Below are positions 8,039 to 16,194 of a stretch of 27,666 nucleotides of DNA, one piece after another. The translations under genes were made by a program, and so were the position numbers. How positions within the stretch are numbered: the stretch's first letter is position 1; every line of letters begins with the position of its first letter. The notes below the pieces were generated by a model. It searched no databases. It was given only the letters and a program-made list of their open reading frames with translations, and was not told where the DNA came from. This DNA is from an uncultured Prevotella sp. (GTDB lineage Bacteria; Bacteroidota; Bacteroidia; Bacteroidales; Bacteroidaceae), in the NCBI GenBank assembly GCA_900768785.1, contig CAAGEG010000110.1:1-27666 (forward strand), given 5' to 3'.

Positions 8039-8046
8039 CAAAATTA
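8039..8046 (-). promoter_or_regulatory. Candidate -7 element for uvrA
   Basis: On the - strand this reads TAATTTTG (TAnnTTTG), about 60 bases upstream of the uvrA start. No matching TTTG is found at 19 bases, so support is moderate to low. No LexA-like box was recognised. Confidence 0.3.
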
Positions 8047-8090
8047 TAAACATTAGAAAAATTCATCTCAAGAATAATGATTATAACTTG

Positions 8091-9008
8091 TTATCTAACT
8101 CTTAGCACATCACCGGTTTTGATTGAATATTCCGGAGACAGATGGTTCATCTTATAAAGGCTTGAAGTTCTTATGCCATAACGTTGAGCTATTGAATACA
8201 TACTTTCACCGGCTTTAACCACATGTGGGCGTTTTTTATATGCTTTATCAGCACGTTTCTGTTTTTTCTTCAGATAGATAACTTCGCCGACATAGAGTAT
8301 ATCTTTTTTATTACGTTCATTATATTTTGCCAATTTTCGATAAGAAATACCCGTTTCTTTTGCAAGGGATTTGAATGTATCCCCTTTACGCACAACAAGA
8401 TAATAATTCTTATTATAAATATGTATCTGATGCAAACTGCCTTGTTGTGGAACCTTTGTGCTAACAGCAGAACGTTCAACCATGAATTTATCAAATTTAT
8501 TAGCTGTATCATAATTATACAACTTATAAAGTTCGATTATGCCGATTAGCTTCTGTGCATAAGTAGGACTTGTTGCATAGCCACATTGTTTCAAACCATA
8601 AGCCCAACCCTTGTAATCAGTACGTTTCAAATCAAAGAGCCTTCTATAACGTTGTTGTTTAGCTAAAAATTTACTATGGTCTTCGTAGCTTTCACGTACA
8701 TCATTATATGACCTGAAACACTCATTCATCTCATCATCATTATGATAAGTAGTAGGTCCAAGCCAATCATGACACTTTATACCGAAATGATTATTGCCTT
8801 TAACAGCAAGTTCACTCAAACCGGCACCACTTTCAAGCAAGCCTTGAGCAAGCGTAATACTTGCAGGAATGTTGTATTTCAGCATCTCGGATATTGCCAA
8901 ATCCTTATATTTGTCAATATAAGCCTGATATTTTGAGTTCCATTTCATCTGTGCATCAACGTTGATACACGCTAAAACAGAAATAATAAATACAATGATT
9001 TTTTTCAT
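8091..9008 (-). CDS. Secreted GH73 glucosaminidase with two LysM domains
   Basis: A peptidoglycan hydrolase that cuts the glycan chain next to N-acetylglucosamine, acting outside the inner membrane. Residues 1-20 form a signal peptide (MKKIIVFIISVLACINVDAQ). The GH73/FlgJ-like domain covers about 25-170, with LAQGLLESGAG (E59 as predicted acid), NNHFGIKCH, then FRSYNDVRESYEDH and GYATSPTYAQKL. Two LysM peptidoglycan-binding motifs follow (YYLVVRKGDTFKSLAKETG and HVVKAGESMYSIAQRYG). I chose the ATG at 9008 over 9023: the promoter at 9031-9061 predicts a transcript start near 9025, and the signal peptide begins exactly here. It is a single gene, divergent from the thioesterase gene. Confidence 0.9.
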   Translation of the reverse strand: MKKIIVFIISVLACINVDAQMKWNSKYQAYIDKYKDLAISEMLKYNIPASITLAQGLLESGAGLSELAVKGNNHFGIKCHDWLGPTTYHNDDEMNECFRSYNDVRESYEDHSKFLAKQQRYRRLFDLKRTDYKGWAYGLKQCGYATSPTYAQKLIGIIELYKLYNYDTANKFDKFMVERSAVSTKVPQQGSLHQIHIYNKNYYLVVRKGDTFKSLAKETGISYRKLAKYNERNKKDILYVGEVIYLKKKQKRADKAYKKRPHVVKAGESMYSIAQRYGIRTSSLYKMNHLSPEYSIKTGDVLRVR

Positions 9009-9030
9009 CACAATATATTTCAAGAATATG

Positions 9031-9061
9031 CAAAAATACTCTAAATATAAGTGTTTACAAA
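9031..9061 (-). promoter_or_regulatory. Promoter of the GH73 gene
   Basis: On the - strand, TTTG (9058-9061), 19 bases, then TATTTTTG (9031-9038): a full match to the Bacteroidetes -33/-7 consensus with standard spacing. The predicted transcript start is about 17 bases before the ATG at 9008. Confidence 0.7.
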
Positions 9062-9101
9062 ATTTTGTTATTAAAAAACGCTATATCTCAACGACAATAA
9101 C

Positions 9102-9109
9102 TAAATTTG
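9102..9109 (+). promoter_or_regulatory. Candidate -7 element of the thioesterase operon
   Basis: TAAATTTG matches TAnnTTTG, 28 bases before the ATG at 9138. No TTTG is found at the standard distance. Confidence 0.5.
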
Positions 9110-9137
9110 CATCAATAATCACAAAAAGTTTAACAAT

Positions 9138-9527
9138 ATGAAAATCGGAATAAAAAACACAATAAAGAAAACTGTAACCGAAATAAACACAGCCAAAGCC
9201 ATAGGGAGCGGCACTTTGGAAGTGTTTGCAACACCTGCCATGATAGCTCTTATTGAAGAAACGGCATGGAAAAGTGTACAACAATATCTTGAAGAAGGTC
9301 AAAGCACAGTAGGAAGCAGCTTGGATATAAAACACATATCCCCTACTCCGCTTGGGAACCCCGTTTGTTGTACAACTGAACTAATAGAAATAGATGGCAA
9401 AAAGCTTGTTTTTAAAGCAGAAGTGGTTGATAATAAAAGTGTTATAGGTACAGGTTTGCATACAAGATATATCATAGACAATAAAAAATTCATGGACAAA
9501 GCAATATCTAAACCAGCAACTTTATAA
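9138..9527 (+). CDS. Hotdog-fold thioesterase (FlK-like family)
   Basis: A 129-residue single hotdog domain resembling the fluoroacetyl-CoA-thioesterase-like family, small acyl-CoA hydrolases. Catalytic-type landmarks are the threonine and proline in VFATPAMIALIEETAW (T then E eight residues later, as in FlK), SSLDIKHISPTPLG with a histidine, and a late GTGLHTRYII strand. Members outside the fluoroacetate pathway are common and their substrate is usually unknown, so a detoxifying or housekeeping acyl-CoA thioesterase is the fair reading. It is followed after 17 bases by a small HExxH gene, likely on the same transcript. Confidence 0.78.
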   Translation: MKIGIKNTIKKTVTEINTAKAIGSGTLEVFATPAMIALIEETAWKSVQQYLEEGQSTVGSSLDIKHISPTPLGNPVCCTTELIEIDGKKLVFKAEVVDNKSVIGTGLHTRYIIDNKKFMDKAISKPATL

Positions 9528-9544
9528 CATCATTTAAATATGAC

Positions 9545-9883
9545 ATGAAAATTGTTTATATAAAAGATGAATTTTTACCCAAGTCTTTCTATGCAATAAA
9601 CCTCTTCGGGATATTGTTTGCAAAAGGATATTGCGATAAAACGACAATAAATCACGAACAAATACACACAGCACAAATGAAAGAACTCGGATACATCTTT
9701 TTCTATATAATGTATGTATTGGAATGGACAATTAGACTCTTTCAACATAAAGGCTTTATTGTCGCATACTATAACATCTCTTTCGAAAGAGAAGCATACA
9801 AAAACCAATACGATTATTACTACTTAAGACAAAGAAAGCACTATGCTTTCTTGAAATATCTCAAGAAGAAAAATTGCGTATAA
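9545..9883 (+). CDS. Small HExxH protein, possible membrane metallopeptidase
   Basis: A 112-residue protein I recognise only as a conserved Bacteroidetes hypothetical. It has a zinc-metallopeptidase-type motif HEQIH (37-41) followed by a hydrophobic segment (about 50-66, GYIFFYIMYVLEWTIRLF). Then comes NISFEREAY, where E81 or E83 could be the third metal ligand. A short hydrophobic stretch near 15-27 precedes the motif. The protein is far shorter than M48 or M56 peptidases, so it may be a minimal gluzincin or a metal-binding non-enzyme. It lies in an apparent operon behind the thioesterase. Catalysis is inferred from the motif alone. Confidence 0.65.
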   Translation: MKIVYIKDEFLPKSFYAINLFGILFAKGYCDKTTINHEQIHTAQMKELGYIFFYIMYVLEWTIRLFQHKGFIVAYYNISFEREAYKNQYDYYYLRQRKHYAFLKYLKKKNCV

Positions 9884-9915
9884 ACGGAGGATAAGGCAAT
9901 AAATTATATTTTTGG

Positions 9916-9938
9916 ATTGTTATTACAACAATTTTTTT
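9916..9938 (+). terminator. Possible terminator of the thioesterase operon
   Basis: A 6-bp stem (ATTGTT/AACAAT) with a 5-base loop, then seven T. The stem is weak, but it sits between convergent genes in the correct place. Confidence 0.4.
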
Positions 9939-9962
9939 AATAGTAAACGTTGTAAAAAATCA

Positions 9963-11114
9963 TCATTTATATAAATAATAATACCAATAAGTATTGCCAA
10001 AAGCCTCTTTAACATAAGCCTCTTTATGTCCGGTAGATTTGTTTTCAACAGCCAACTTTTGCATATCGGAATAGTCAGCATCAAGAACAGCATCGTGATA
10101 AACAAATTCCGGATTGGCTCTTAAATGTGTATATAATATCAAAGCCTCTTTATAGTGCTTAGGGAGTGTTGACGACTGTACGTTATATTTATGTTGCAAT
10201 TCTCTGACAAAGCTATCAAGATTTTTATTTAAAAGATAACCGCATAACAGATAATCGGTTACAGACTTATAAGCCACACCGTTGTCTTTAAGAAACTTCA
10301 AATACCTCATAGTTGAATAATGACCTTTTTTCCTCTTAGCAAGCATTTTGAATATTTCTGCGTCAGACAAGATTAATGTTTTAATGCTTTTTCCATTAGG
10401 CAACAATGCTTCCGATTTACCATACACCGAACCTTCAAACAACAAATCGCCCATCTTCTTGCATTTACTTAAAGCATAGGCTCTTAGCAAAGTAATATTT
10501 TTATCATCGATATCAAGCCGTTTGGAATACTCAACAGCCTTGTCATACTTTTTGTCAATTAACAACGATTCAATATATAGCCTGTTGTGAAGAGCCTTAT
10601 CCGTATTTCCACCTATACATACGACAAATATCAAGACAAGAAGTATTGAAAGGTTCTTCCATAACATACTCATTGGCTGATGTCTCCATGCGATATCACT
10701 TGTCAGATACTTTTTGTTATGAGCAAAAATAGCAAACAAAACAAATAGAGCACAAATTATTACTGCAAAACAAATCGAAGATAGAGACGCACAAACCTCA
10801 TTATCCGTAGTTACAGTTGCCGAAGTCAACATCAACAATAAGCACATGGAAGGAACATAAACAAGTGAATAACAATTTCCCTTTAACCTTGTTAATTTTG
10901 AAACAAACAGATTTAAAGCCCATAATACACACATTATTATGGTTGTTCCTATGTTTCTTTCATAGTGTGTAGTACCACCCGACAACACATGCTGTTCTAA
11001 AGACAAGAGACCAAACTGCATGTAATGAAGGTAGAAAAAAGAAAAAAGAGTAAAGCCAACAGCACATAAAACTTTTGATAATGTGCTGCCGGCAAAAACA
11101 TTATTGTTTATCAT
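9963..11114 (-). CDS. DUF6057-like multi-spanning membrane protein
   Basis: A 383-residue protein of unknown role. The first 175 residues hold about five hydrophobic segments (near 12-35, 58-72, 83-105, 115-137 and 154-172). The rest looks like a soluble helical region with TPR-like spacing (LYIESLLIDKKYDKAVEYSKRL; LLRAYALSKC; LPKHYKEALILYTHL). The late LPKHYKEALILY stretch is what I recall from DUF6057 proteins of Bacteroidales. It starts 4 bases after glgB, so it is the last gene of the MORN-yhcH-glgB operon and may work with it at the envelope. The function is not known to me. Confidence 0.65.
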   Translation of the reverse strand: MINNNVFAGSTLSKVLCAVGFTLFSFFYLHYMQFGLLSLEQHVLSGGTTHYERNIGTTIIMCVLWALNLFVSKLTRLKGNCYSLVYVPSMCLLLMLTSATVTTDNEVCASLSSICFAVIICALFVLFAIFAHNKKYLTSDIAWRHQPMSMLWKNLSILLVLIFVVCIGGNTDKALHNRLYIESLLIDKKYDKAVEYSKRLDIDDKNITLLRAYALSKCKKMGDLLFEGSVYGKSEALLPNGKSIKTLILSDAEIFKMLAKRKKGHYSTMRYLKFLKDNGVAYKSVTDYLLCGYLLNKNLDSFVRELQHKYNVQSSTLPKHYKEALILYTHLRANPEFVYHDAVLDADYSDMQKLAVENKSTGHKEAYVKEAFGNTYWYYYLYK

Positions 11115-11118
11115 CTAT

Positions 11119-13194
11119 TCAGTTCTTTCTTAACACAACTGCCGATCTTGCAGGTATATATAGTTTAAGCCACTCTTTATGGTCTTTAACATACAACGGG
11201 TCATAATTGGTGAAGTGTGTCATGCTGTCATCTGCAAAGCCATTACCACCAAAATCCTTTGAATCGGTATTGAGAACAACATCATAAGAACCTGTAGGTA
11301 CAAGGAAGCCATAGTCTGTAAACGACCTTGTCGGACTGAAATTAAATACAAAGACTAAGTCACCTCGCATAAATGCCAATACCTGATCACCATCATTGTG
11401 CCATATTTCCTGCACCGGAGTTTTCTGGAAATTCTTTTGACTCTTGATAACTTTAAGCATTGCTTTATCAAAATCGCCTAAATAGTGATAGCAAAGCTCT
11501 TTGTTGTCAACGAGATTCCATTGTCTTCGTGCATATTTATGGCTCCACCCGTTGCCTTCTCTTGGGAAATCAATCCATTCAGGATGCCCGAATTCATTGC
11601 CCATAAAGTTAAGGTAACCACCATTAATAGCAGCAGCAGTAACGAGGCGTATCATCTTGTGAAGGGCAATACCACGATGTGCGATATCGTTTTCATCACC
11701 TTTCTTGAAATGCCAATACATATCTGCATCTATCAAACGGAAGACTATTGTCTTGTCACCTACCAATGCCTGGTCATGACTTTCGCAATATGATATTGTT
11801 TTCTCATCCGGTCTGCGGTTCTTAACCTCCCAGAAAATACTGCTTGGTTTCCAGTTTTCGTCACTTAACTCCTTTATTGTCTTTATCCAATAATCGGGTA
11901 TGTTCATTGCCATTCTATAATCAAAGCCATATCCTCCGTCTTTAAACTTAGCGGCAAGACCAGGCATACCACTCACTTCTTCAGCTATGGTAATTGCATT
12001 AGGGTTGATTTCATGAATGAGAAGGTTAGCCAACGTAAGATAACATATTGCGTTGTCATCTTCATGACCATTGAAATAATCGCCATAATTGCAGAAAGCC
12101 TCACCCAAACCATGACTGTAATACAGCATTGATGTTACTCCATCAAATCTAAATCCGTCGAAATGGAACTCTTTCAACCAATATTTGCAGTTGCTCAACA
12201 AGAAATGCAACACCTCATCCTTGCCATAGTCAAAGCAAAGACTATCCCAAGCCGGATGTTCATGCCTGTCTCCGGCATAAAAATACTGATTTGGGTCACC
12301 TGCGAGGTTGCCAAGACCTTCAACTTCATTCTTTACAGCATGACTGTGCACTATATCCATAATGACAGCAATGCCGTTTTTATGAGCTTCATCTATAAGT
12401 TCTTTAAGTTCTTCGGGTGTTCCGAATCTGCTTGAAGCGGCAAAGAAACTACTTACATGATATCCAAACGAGCCATAATACGGATGTTCTTGTATTGCCA
12501 TTATCTGAATACAATTATATCCGTCTTCAATTACACGAGGCAAAACATTTGTTCTGAACTCGGCATAAGTGCCTACTTTCTCTGCATCTTGACTCATTCC
12601 TATATGGCACTCGTAGATTAGTAATGGATTCTTATTAGGTTTAAACTTTTCTTTCTTCCATTTATAAGGTTCTTCCGGTGCCCATACTTGTGCAGAGAAT
12701 ATCTTTGTCGTATCATCTTGCACTACTCTTTGTGCCCAAGCAGGTATTCTTTCTCCACATCCTCCATTCCAATAGACGTGCATTTTATAGATATCACCAT
12801 GCTTAATGGCTTTTGAGGGCATCTTCAGTTCCCAGTTTCCGGTGCCTTCTATGCGTTTTGCCTTATACTTATCACTCTCTTGCCAATCATTAAAATCGCC
12901 AACGAGATATATGGCAGTAGCATTTGGTGCCCACTCTCTAAATACCCAACCACGTGAAGTCTTGTGTAAACCATAATAATCATAGCCACTTGCAAAGCTC
13001 TCAAGGCTTCGTTTTCCATTATTGGTAAGCATGTTAAGTTTCCAAACTGCATGCTCATGCCTTCCCTTAATGGCATCTTCATAAGGAGCCAGATAGCCGT
13101 CGTTGGCAACAAGCCCTATATGTTTAGGGGCTGTCTTTTTTATTTTTGTCATCTTTTTTGACTCTTTTGCCGGTGCATCTTTTTTTGTAGCCAT
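11119..13194 (-). CDS. glgB: 1,4-alpha-glucan (glycogen) branching enzyme
   Basis: Transfers alpha-1,4-glucan segments to alpha-1,6 positions during glycogen synthesis, in the cytoplasm. The 691 residues contain an N-terminal CBM48 beta domain (about 65-165), a GH13 barrel with nucleophile D351 (FRFDG), acid/base E405 (IAEEVSG) and D474 (CESHDQALVGDKT), and a C-terminal beta domain. Length and motifs resemble the eukaryote-like GH13_8 branching enzymes common in Bacteroidetes. The first 20 residues are lysine-rich (KKDAPAKESKKMTKIKK), an unusual basic tail outside the fold. It lies in an operon behind MORN and YhcH-family genes; the glycogen synthase and other glg genes are not in the window. 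Confidence 0.94.
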   Translation of the reverse strand: MATKKDAPAKESKKMTKIKKTAPKHIGLVANDGYLAPYEDAIKGRHEHAVWKLNMLTNNGKRSLESFASGYDYYGLHKTSRGWVFREWAPNATAIYLVGDFNDWQESDKYKAKRIEGTGNWELKMPSKAIKHGDIYKMHVYWNGGCGERIPAWAQRVVQDDTTKIFSAQVWAPEEPYKWKKEKFKPNKNPLLIYECHIGMSQDAEKVGTYAEFRTNVLPRVIEDGYNCIQIMAIQEHPYYGSFGYHVSSFFAASSRFGTPEELKELIDEAHKNGIAVIMDIVHSHAVKNEVEGLGNLAGDPNQYFYAGDRHEHPAWDSLCFDYGKDEVLHFLLSNCKYWLKEFHFDGFRFDGVTSMLYYSHGLGEAFCNYGDYFNGHEDDNAICYLTLANLLIHEINPNAITIAEEVSGMPGLAAKFKDGGYGFDYRMAMNIPDYWIKTIKELSDENWKPSSIFWEVKNRRPDEKTISYCESHDQALVGDKTIVFRLIDADMYWHFKKGDENDIAHRGIALHKMIRLVTAAAINGGYLNFMGNEFGHPEWIDFPREGNGWSHKYARRQWNLVDNKELCYHYLGDFDKAMLKVIKSQKNFQKTPVQEIWHNDGDQVLAFMRGDLVFVFNFSPTRSFTDYGFLVPTGSYDVVLNTDSKDFGGNGFADDSMTHFTNYDPLYVKDHKEWLKLYIPARSAVVLRKN

Positions 13195-13268
13195 GTTGAA
13201 ATATTTTATTTAGTTGTTTAGGATATAATTAACAGGAATAGCCATTAAACAATTCCGACAAACAATTG

Positions 13269-13712
13269 TCAAGCAAGAACTTTGAAAATTGCTTTTTTTA
13301 TTGTCGGTTCATCAGAGATACAAGGAGCATGTCCGTCTTGTGGGAAGAATATAGCAAATTCTCCGGGCTTGCATGTTACATAAGTTTCAGCAAGACCTTC
13401 ATATTTTGTTATGTCTTTCTCAGCATTATATTCAGCCTCAGGCAGGTCGCCAAGAGGTGTATATCCGAATGTTTCTGATGTGCTTAAAGGAATTTGTATA
13501 TCAATCATCTTTCTATGAGTTTCAAGAAGAGCCACTTCTTTTGTCTTACCTTTTGCTTCTTGAATGTTTACAAACAGGTCTGTGCCTTTAATCATTGTTT
13601 TTCCGGCTTCAAGTTTGTCAAGATCGTTGTTCTTCAAGAACTCTACTACATCGTTAAACAAAGGGTTTAGCGATACATACTTAGCCAAATTGTCAAGTGT
13701 GTCAATAATCAT
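13269..13712 (-). CDS. YhcH/YjgK/YiaL family protein
   Basis: A 147-residue cupin-like protein of the DUF386 family (relatives include EbgC and YhcH), thought to act on or bind sugars; the exact reaction is unsettled for most members. Landmarks are LETHRKMIDIQIPLSTSETFGY, with the histidine and acidic residues expected to bind metal, and GEFAIFFPQDGHAP, with a further histidine. It lies 74 bases before glgB and 50 bases after the MORN gene in the same direction, so it is likely co-transcribed with them. The context suggests a role in sugar or glycogen metabolism, which is an inference. Confidence 0.85.
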   Translation of the reverse strand: MIIDTLDNLAKYVSLNPLFNDVVEFLKNNDLDKLEAGKTMIKGTDLFVNIQEAKGKTKEVALLETHRKMIDIQIPLSTSETFGYTPLGDLPEAEYNAEKDITKYEGLAETYVTCKPGEFAIFFPQDGHAPCISDEPTIKKAIFKVLA

Positions 13713-13762
13713 AGTCTTATGTTTTTATAAGTTGTTAAATAATAATTATGTATGTTTTTCTC

Positions 13763-14881
13763 TCAATTGCTGTTTCTAACTCCGTCGGTATATACGCCTT
13801 GAGCTGTTATATTGCCATTTCGGTCTTTTTCAACAAACTTTCCGTTGCGTTTACCATTCTTATATGAACCTTCAAAACGCTTGCCTTCTTTGCTTACTTC
13901 TATTGCTTGACCATTGCGTAAGCCATTATGATAGGTTCCTCTGAACTTGGCTCCGTCTGCATAATGGATAATAATTTCACCTTCAAACTGTCCGTCTTTA
14001 TACGTTCCTTCAAAGATGTCACCATTCTTTTTTGTTAGTTTGCCATGACCATTCTGCATATCGTTTTTCCAATATCCGGCATATACATCTCCGTTTCTCC
14101 AATTCAAGATACCGTAACCATCTTTATCGCCCTCTGTAAAATGGCCTGTATATTTGTCACCGTTGGCAAATTTGAATATTCCTTCACCTGTTCGTTTACC
14201 TCTAACATAGTCGCCCTCATAAACATCTCCGTTTTGGAACTTGTAAATACCTTTACCATTTTGCACGTCATCAGCCCATTCGCCATTATAGACATCGCCA
14301 TCAGAGTATCTGTTTATGCCTTTTCCCGACCTCATGTTATTAAACCACATTCCGTCGTATGTAGTTCCGTCTTTCCAATCAAAGAATCCTTTACCGCATT
14401 TCTTGTCGTCTTTCCACTCACCATCATAATAAGCGCCCTCGCGATAGGTATATTTACCTTTTCCATTACGTTTGTCTTGCTTCCAAATTCCATCATATTT
14501 GTCGCCATTATAATAGTACATAACTCCATGACCTTCTTGATAGTCTCTAAACCAAAGCCCTACATATTTGTTGTTGTTCATGAAATAGAAAGTACCTCTG
14601 CCATGTTGCTGGTCTTGAAACCATTCGCCGTCATATTTTTCTCCGTCAGAAAAGGTATAAATTCCTTGTCCTTGACGTTTCCCTTTCACATATTCACCTT
14701 CATAAACATCTCCGTTTTTATATACAGCCCTACCCTTTCCGTTGGGCTTTCCGGCAACCATTTCACCTTGATATGAGCCTCCGTCTCTTGTTACACATGA
14801 ACCTAAGGTGATTTTTTGCGATAAACAAGGCTGCGGAACAAGAAATATTGATAAAAAAATAAGTAATATGTAATTCTTCAC
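13763..14881 (-). CDS. Exported MORN-repeat protein (about 14 repeats)
   Basis: A 372-residue protein with a signal peptide (about 1-21, ending CLSQ) followed by about 14 MORN repeats of 23 residues with the pattern Y-x-G-x-W/Y ... G-x-G. The first is near 32 and the last near 340. MORN repeats form an elongated beta-hairpin scaffold; in bacteria the partners are mostly unknown. It is the promoter-proximal gene of a leftward operon with yhcH-like, glgB and DUF6057-like genes. The repeated DNA (69-bp period) gives a long open frame on the other strand at 14045-14776, which I regard as spurious. Confidence 0.9.
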   Translation of the reverse strand: MKNYILLIFLSIFLVPQPCLSQKITLGSCVTRDGGSYQGEMVAGKPNGKGRAVYKNGDVYEGEYVKGKRQGQGIYTFSDGEKYDGEWFQDQQHGRGTFYFMNNNKYVGLWFRDYQEGHGVMYYYNGDKYDGIWKQDKRNGKGKYTYREGAYYDGEWKDDKKCGKGFFDWKDGTTYDGMWFNNMRSGKGINRYSDGDVYNGEWADDVQNGKGIYKFQNGDVYEGDYVRGKRTGEGIFKFANGDKYTGHFTEGDKDGYGILNWRNGDVYAGYWKNDMQNGHGKLTKKNGDIFEGTYKDGQFEGEIIIHYADGAKFRGTYHNGLRNGQAIEVSKEGKRFEGSYKNGKRNGKFVEKDRNGNITAQGVYTDGVRNSN

Positions 14882-14927
14882 GATTAAATTTAAGATTCGT
14901 TTGTGATAGTATATTTCAATTCAACTC

Positions 14928-14958
14928 CAAAATTAGCAATTAAATCTGACACTTCAAA
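14928..14958 (-). promoter_or_regulatory. Promoter of the MORN-yhcH-glgB operon
   Basis: On the - strand, TTTG (14955-14958), exactly 19 bases, then TAATTTTG (14928-14935): a full consensus match, about 45 bases before the MORN start. It is divergent from the kdsB promoter. Confidence 0.72.
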
Positions 14959-15006
14959 AACTTTACACGTTAAATATTATTATATGGGTAAAAGGAGTTG
15001 ATTTAT

Positions 15007-15037
15007 TTTGCAATTGTTTTATAATGTCTTATCTTTG
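15007..15037 (+). promoter_or_regulatory. Promoter of kdsB, with a long leader
   Basis: TTTG (15007-15010), 19 bases, then TATCTTTG (15030-15037): a full consensus match. It predicts transcription from about 15044 and therefore a leader of about 257 bases that includes the 22-bp array. A tiny frame MIDDYIEE (15049-15075) opens right at the start of that leader; whether it is translated is unknown. Confidence 0.68.
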
Positions 15038-15146
15038 CAATATTAGACATGATAGATGACTATATAGAGGAATGATGTGTGGCATATCGTGTTGCTAACT
15101 CAAAAGAAGCGAAATTGCAAACTCGTAGATTGTCATTCAAAAACAA

Positions 15147-15256
15147 CGTGTTTTTACATCGTAAACCACGTGTTTTCATATCGTAAACCACGTGTTTAGA
15201 CATAAGAAACCACGTGTTTTCGTTTCCCGAATAACGTCTTTTATATATGTATGATT
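15147..15256. repeat. 22-bp tandem array A in the kdsB leader
   Basis: Five units of exactly 22 bases begin at 15147, 15169, 15191, 15213 and 15235, each opening with CGTG or CGTC. The first three are well conserved (CGTGTTT at the start, AAACCA at the end); the last two decay. A weaker 23-base unit may precede them at 15124. Across unit borders AAACCACGTGTTT recurs, an imperfect palindrome around CACGTG, with 9 bases between copies. Confidence 0.85.
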
Positions 15257-15285
15257 TATAATTACTTGTGTTAACCATTAAAGTT

Positions 15286-15291
15286 AAGGAG
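15286..15291 (+). promoter_or_regulatory. Strong ribosome-binding site of kdsB
   Basis: AAGGAG lies 9 bases before the ATG at 15301. It is unusually good for this window, where most genes lack a clear site, and it fixes the kdsB start. Confidence 0.7.
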
Positions 15292-15300
15292 AAATAGATA

Positions 15301-16056
15301 ATGAAATTCGTTGGTATAATTCCGGCAAGATATGCTTCAACGCGTTTTCCCGGCAAGCCACTTGCCATACTTGGAGGCAAGCCTGTAATACAAAGAGTTT
15401 ACGAACAAGTGTCTAAGGTACTTGAAAATGTATATGTTGCAACCGACGACAACCGCATTAGCGATGCTGTTGAAGCGTTCGGGGGCAAAGTTATAATGAC
15501 TTCTCCCAACCATAAAAGTGGTACTGACAGAATTGAAGAAGCCGTTTCAAAGATAGAAGAAAGCTTTGATGTGGTGATAAACATTCAAGGCGACGAGCCT
15601 TTTATTCATGAGTCGCAGATAAAAACTGTATGTTCTTGCTTTGACGATCCTGCTACTATGATTGCCACTTTGGCGCGTCCTTTCACTTCACAAGCCGATT
15701 TTAAGGACATCGAAAACCCTAATTCGCCTAAATTAGTTTGCGACAACAATGGTTTTGCGATGTATTTCAGCCGTAGCATAATACCATATATAAGAGGTAT
15801 AAAGCCAAGCGAGTGGACCTCTGAATACGGATATTTGAAACACATAGGACTATATGCTTACAGACGTAATGTGTTGTCGGAGATAACAAAATTGCCACAA
15901 TCGACATTGGAATTGGCTGAAAGCCTTGAACAACTAAGGTGGTTGCAAAACGGATATCGCATTAAAGTGGGTCTTACAGACATAGAAACCATTGGCATAG
16001 ATACGCCGGAAGACTTGTCAAAAGCCGAAGAGGCACTAAACAAATTAAATCATTAG
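15301..16056 (+). CDS. kdsB: 3-deoxy-manno-octulosonate cytidylyltransferase
   Basis: Makes CMP-Kdo from Kdo and CTP, the activated sugar for the inner core of lipopolysaccharide; cytoplasmic. The 251 residues are the normal length. The nucleotide-binding start IIPARYASTRFPGKPL (6-21) is characteristic, followed by VYVATDDNRI, NHKSGTDRIEE, INIQGDEPFI, YFSRSIIPY and LAESLEQLRWL. The gene is on its own transcript, with an array of 22-bp repeats in the leader and a shared terminator after it. Related envelope-sugar genes rfbC and ugd lie 1-3 kb further right on the other strand. Confidence 0.96.
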   Translation: MKFVGIIPARYASTRFPGKPLAILGGKPVIQRVYEQVSKVLENVYVATDDNRISDAVEAFGGKVIMTSPNHKSGTDRIEEAVSKIEESFDVVINIQGDEPFIHESQIKTVCSCFDDPATMIATLARPFTSQADFKDIENPNSPKLVCDNNGFAMYFSRSIIPYIRGIKPSEWTSEYGYLKHIGLYAYRRNVLSEITKLPQSTLELAESLEQLRWLQNGYRIKVGLTDIETIGIDTPEDLSKAEEALNKLNH

Positions 16057-16138
16057 AACATAGAAAAACCAATATCGTGTTTTTTTACTCTATTAAACAA
16101 ACAACGTTTCGTTTGTATAACATCTTAAAACAATATAA

Positions 16139-16171
16139 AAAGGTTGCCGAAACAATTTAACGGCAACCTTT
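16139..16171. terminator. Bidirectional terminator between kdsB and the lipoprotein gene
   Basis: A perfect 11-bp stem (16139-16149 with 16161-16171; core GGTTGCCG/CGGCAACC) and an 11-base loop. The - strand has a run of T after it; the + strand continues TATTTATG. It lies between convergent genes. Confidence 0.8.
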
Positions 16172-16194
16172 ATTTATGTTGTTAATGAGTCTCA

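Noticed and set aside
14045..14776. 243-codon open frame opposite the MORN gene
   Set aside because: It mirrors the 69-base repeat of the MORN coding sequence and gives a low-complexity hydrophobic product with no family resemblance.
15060..15380. 106-codon leftward frame across the 22-bp array and the start of kdsB
   Set aside because: It overlaps the kdsB start and promoter leader, and its middle part is translated repeat; no family resemblance.
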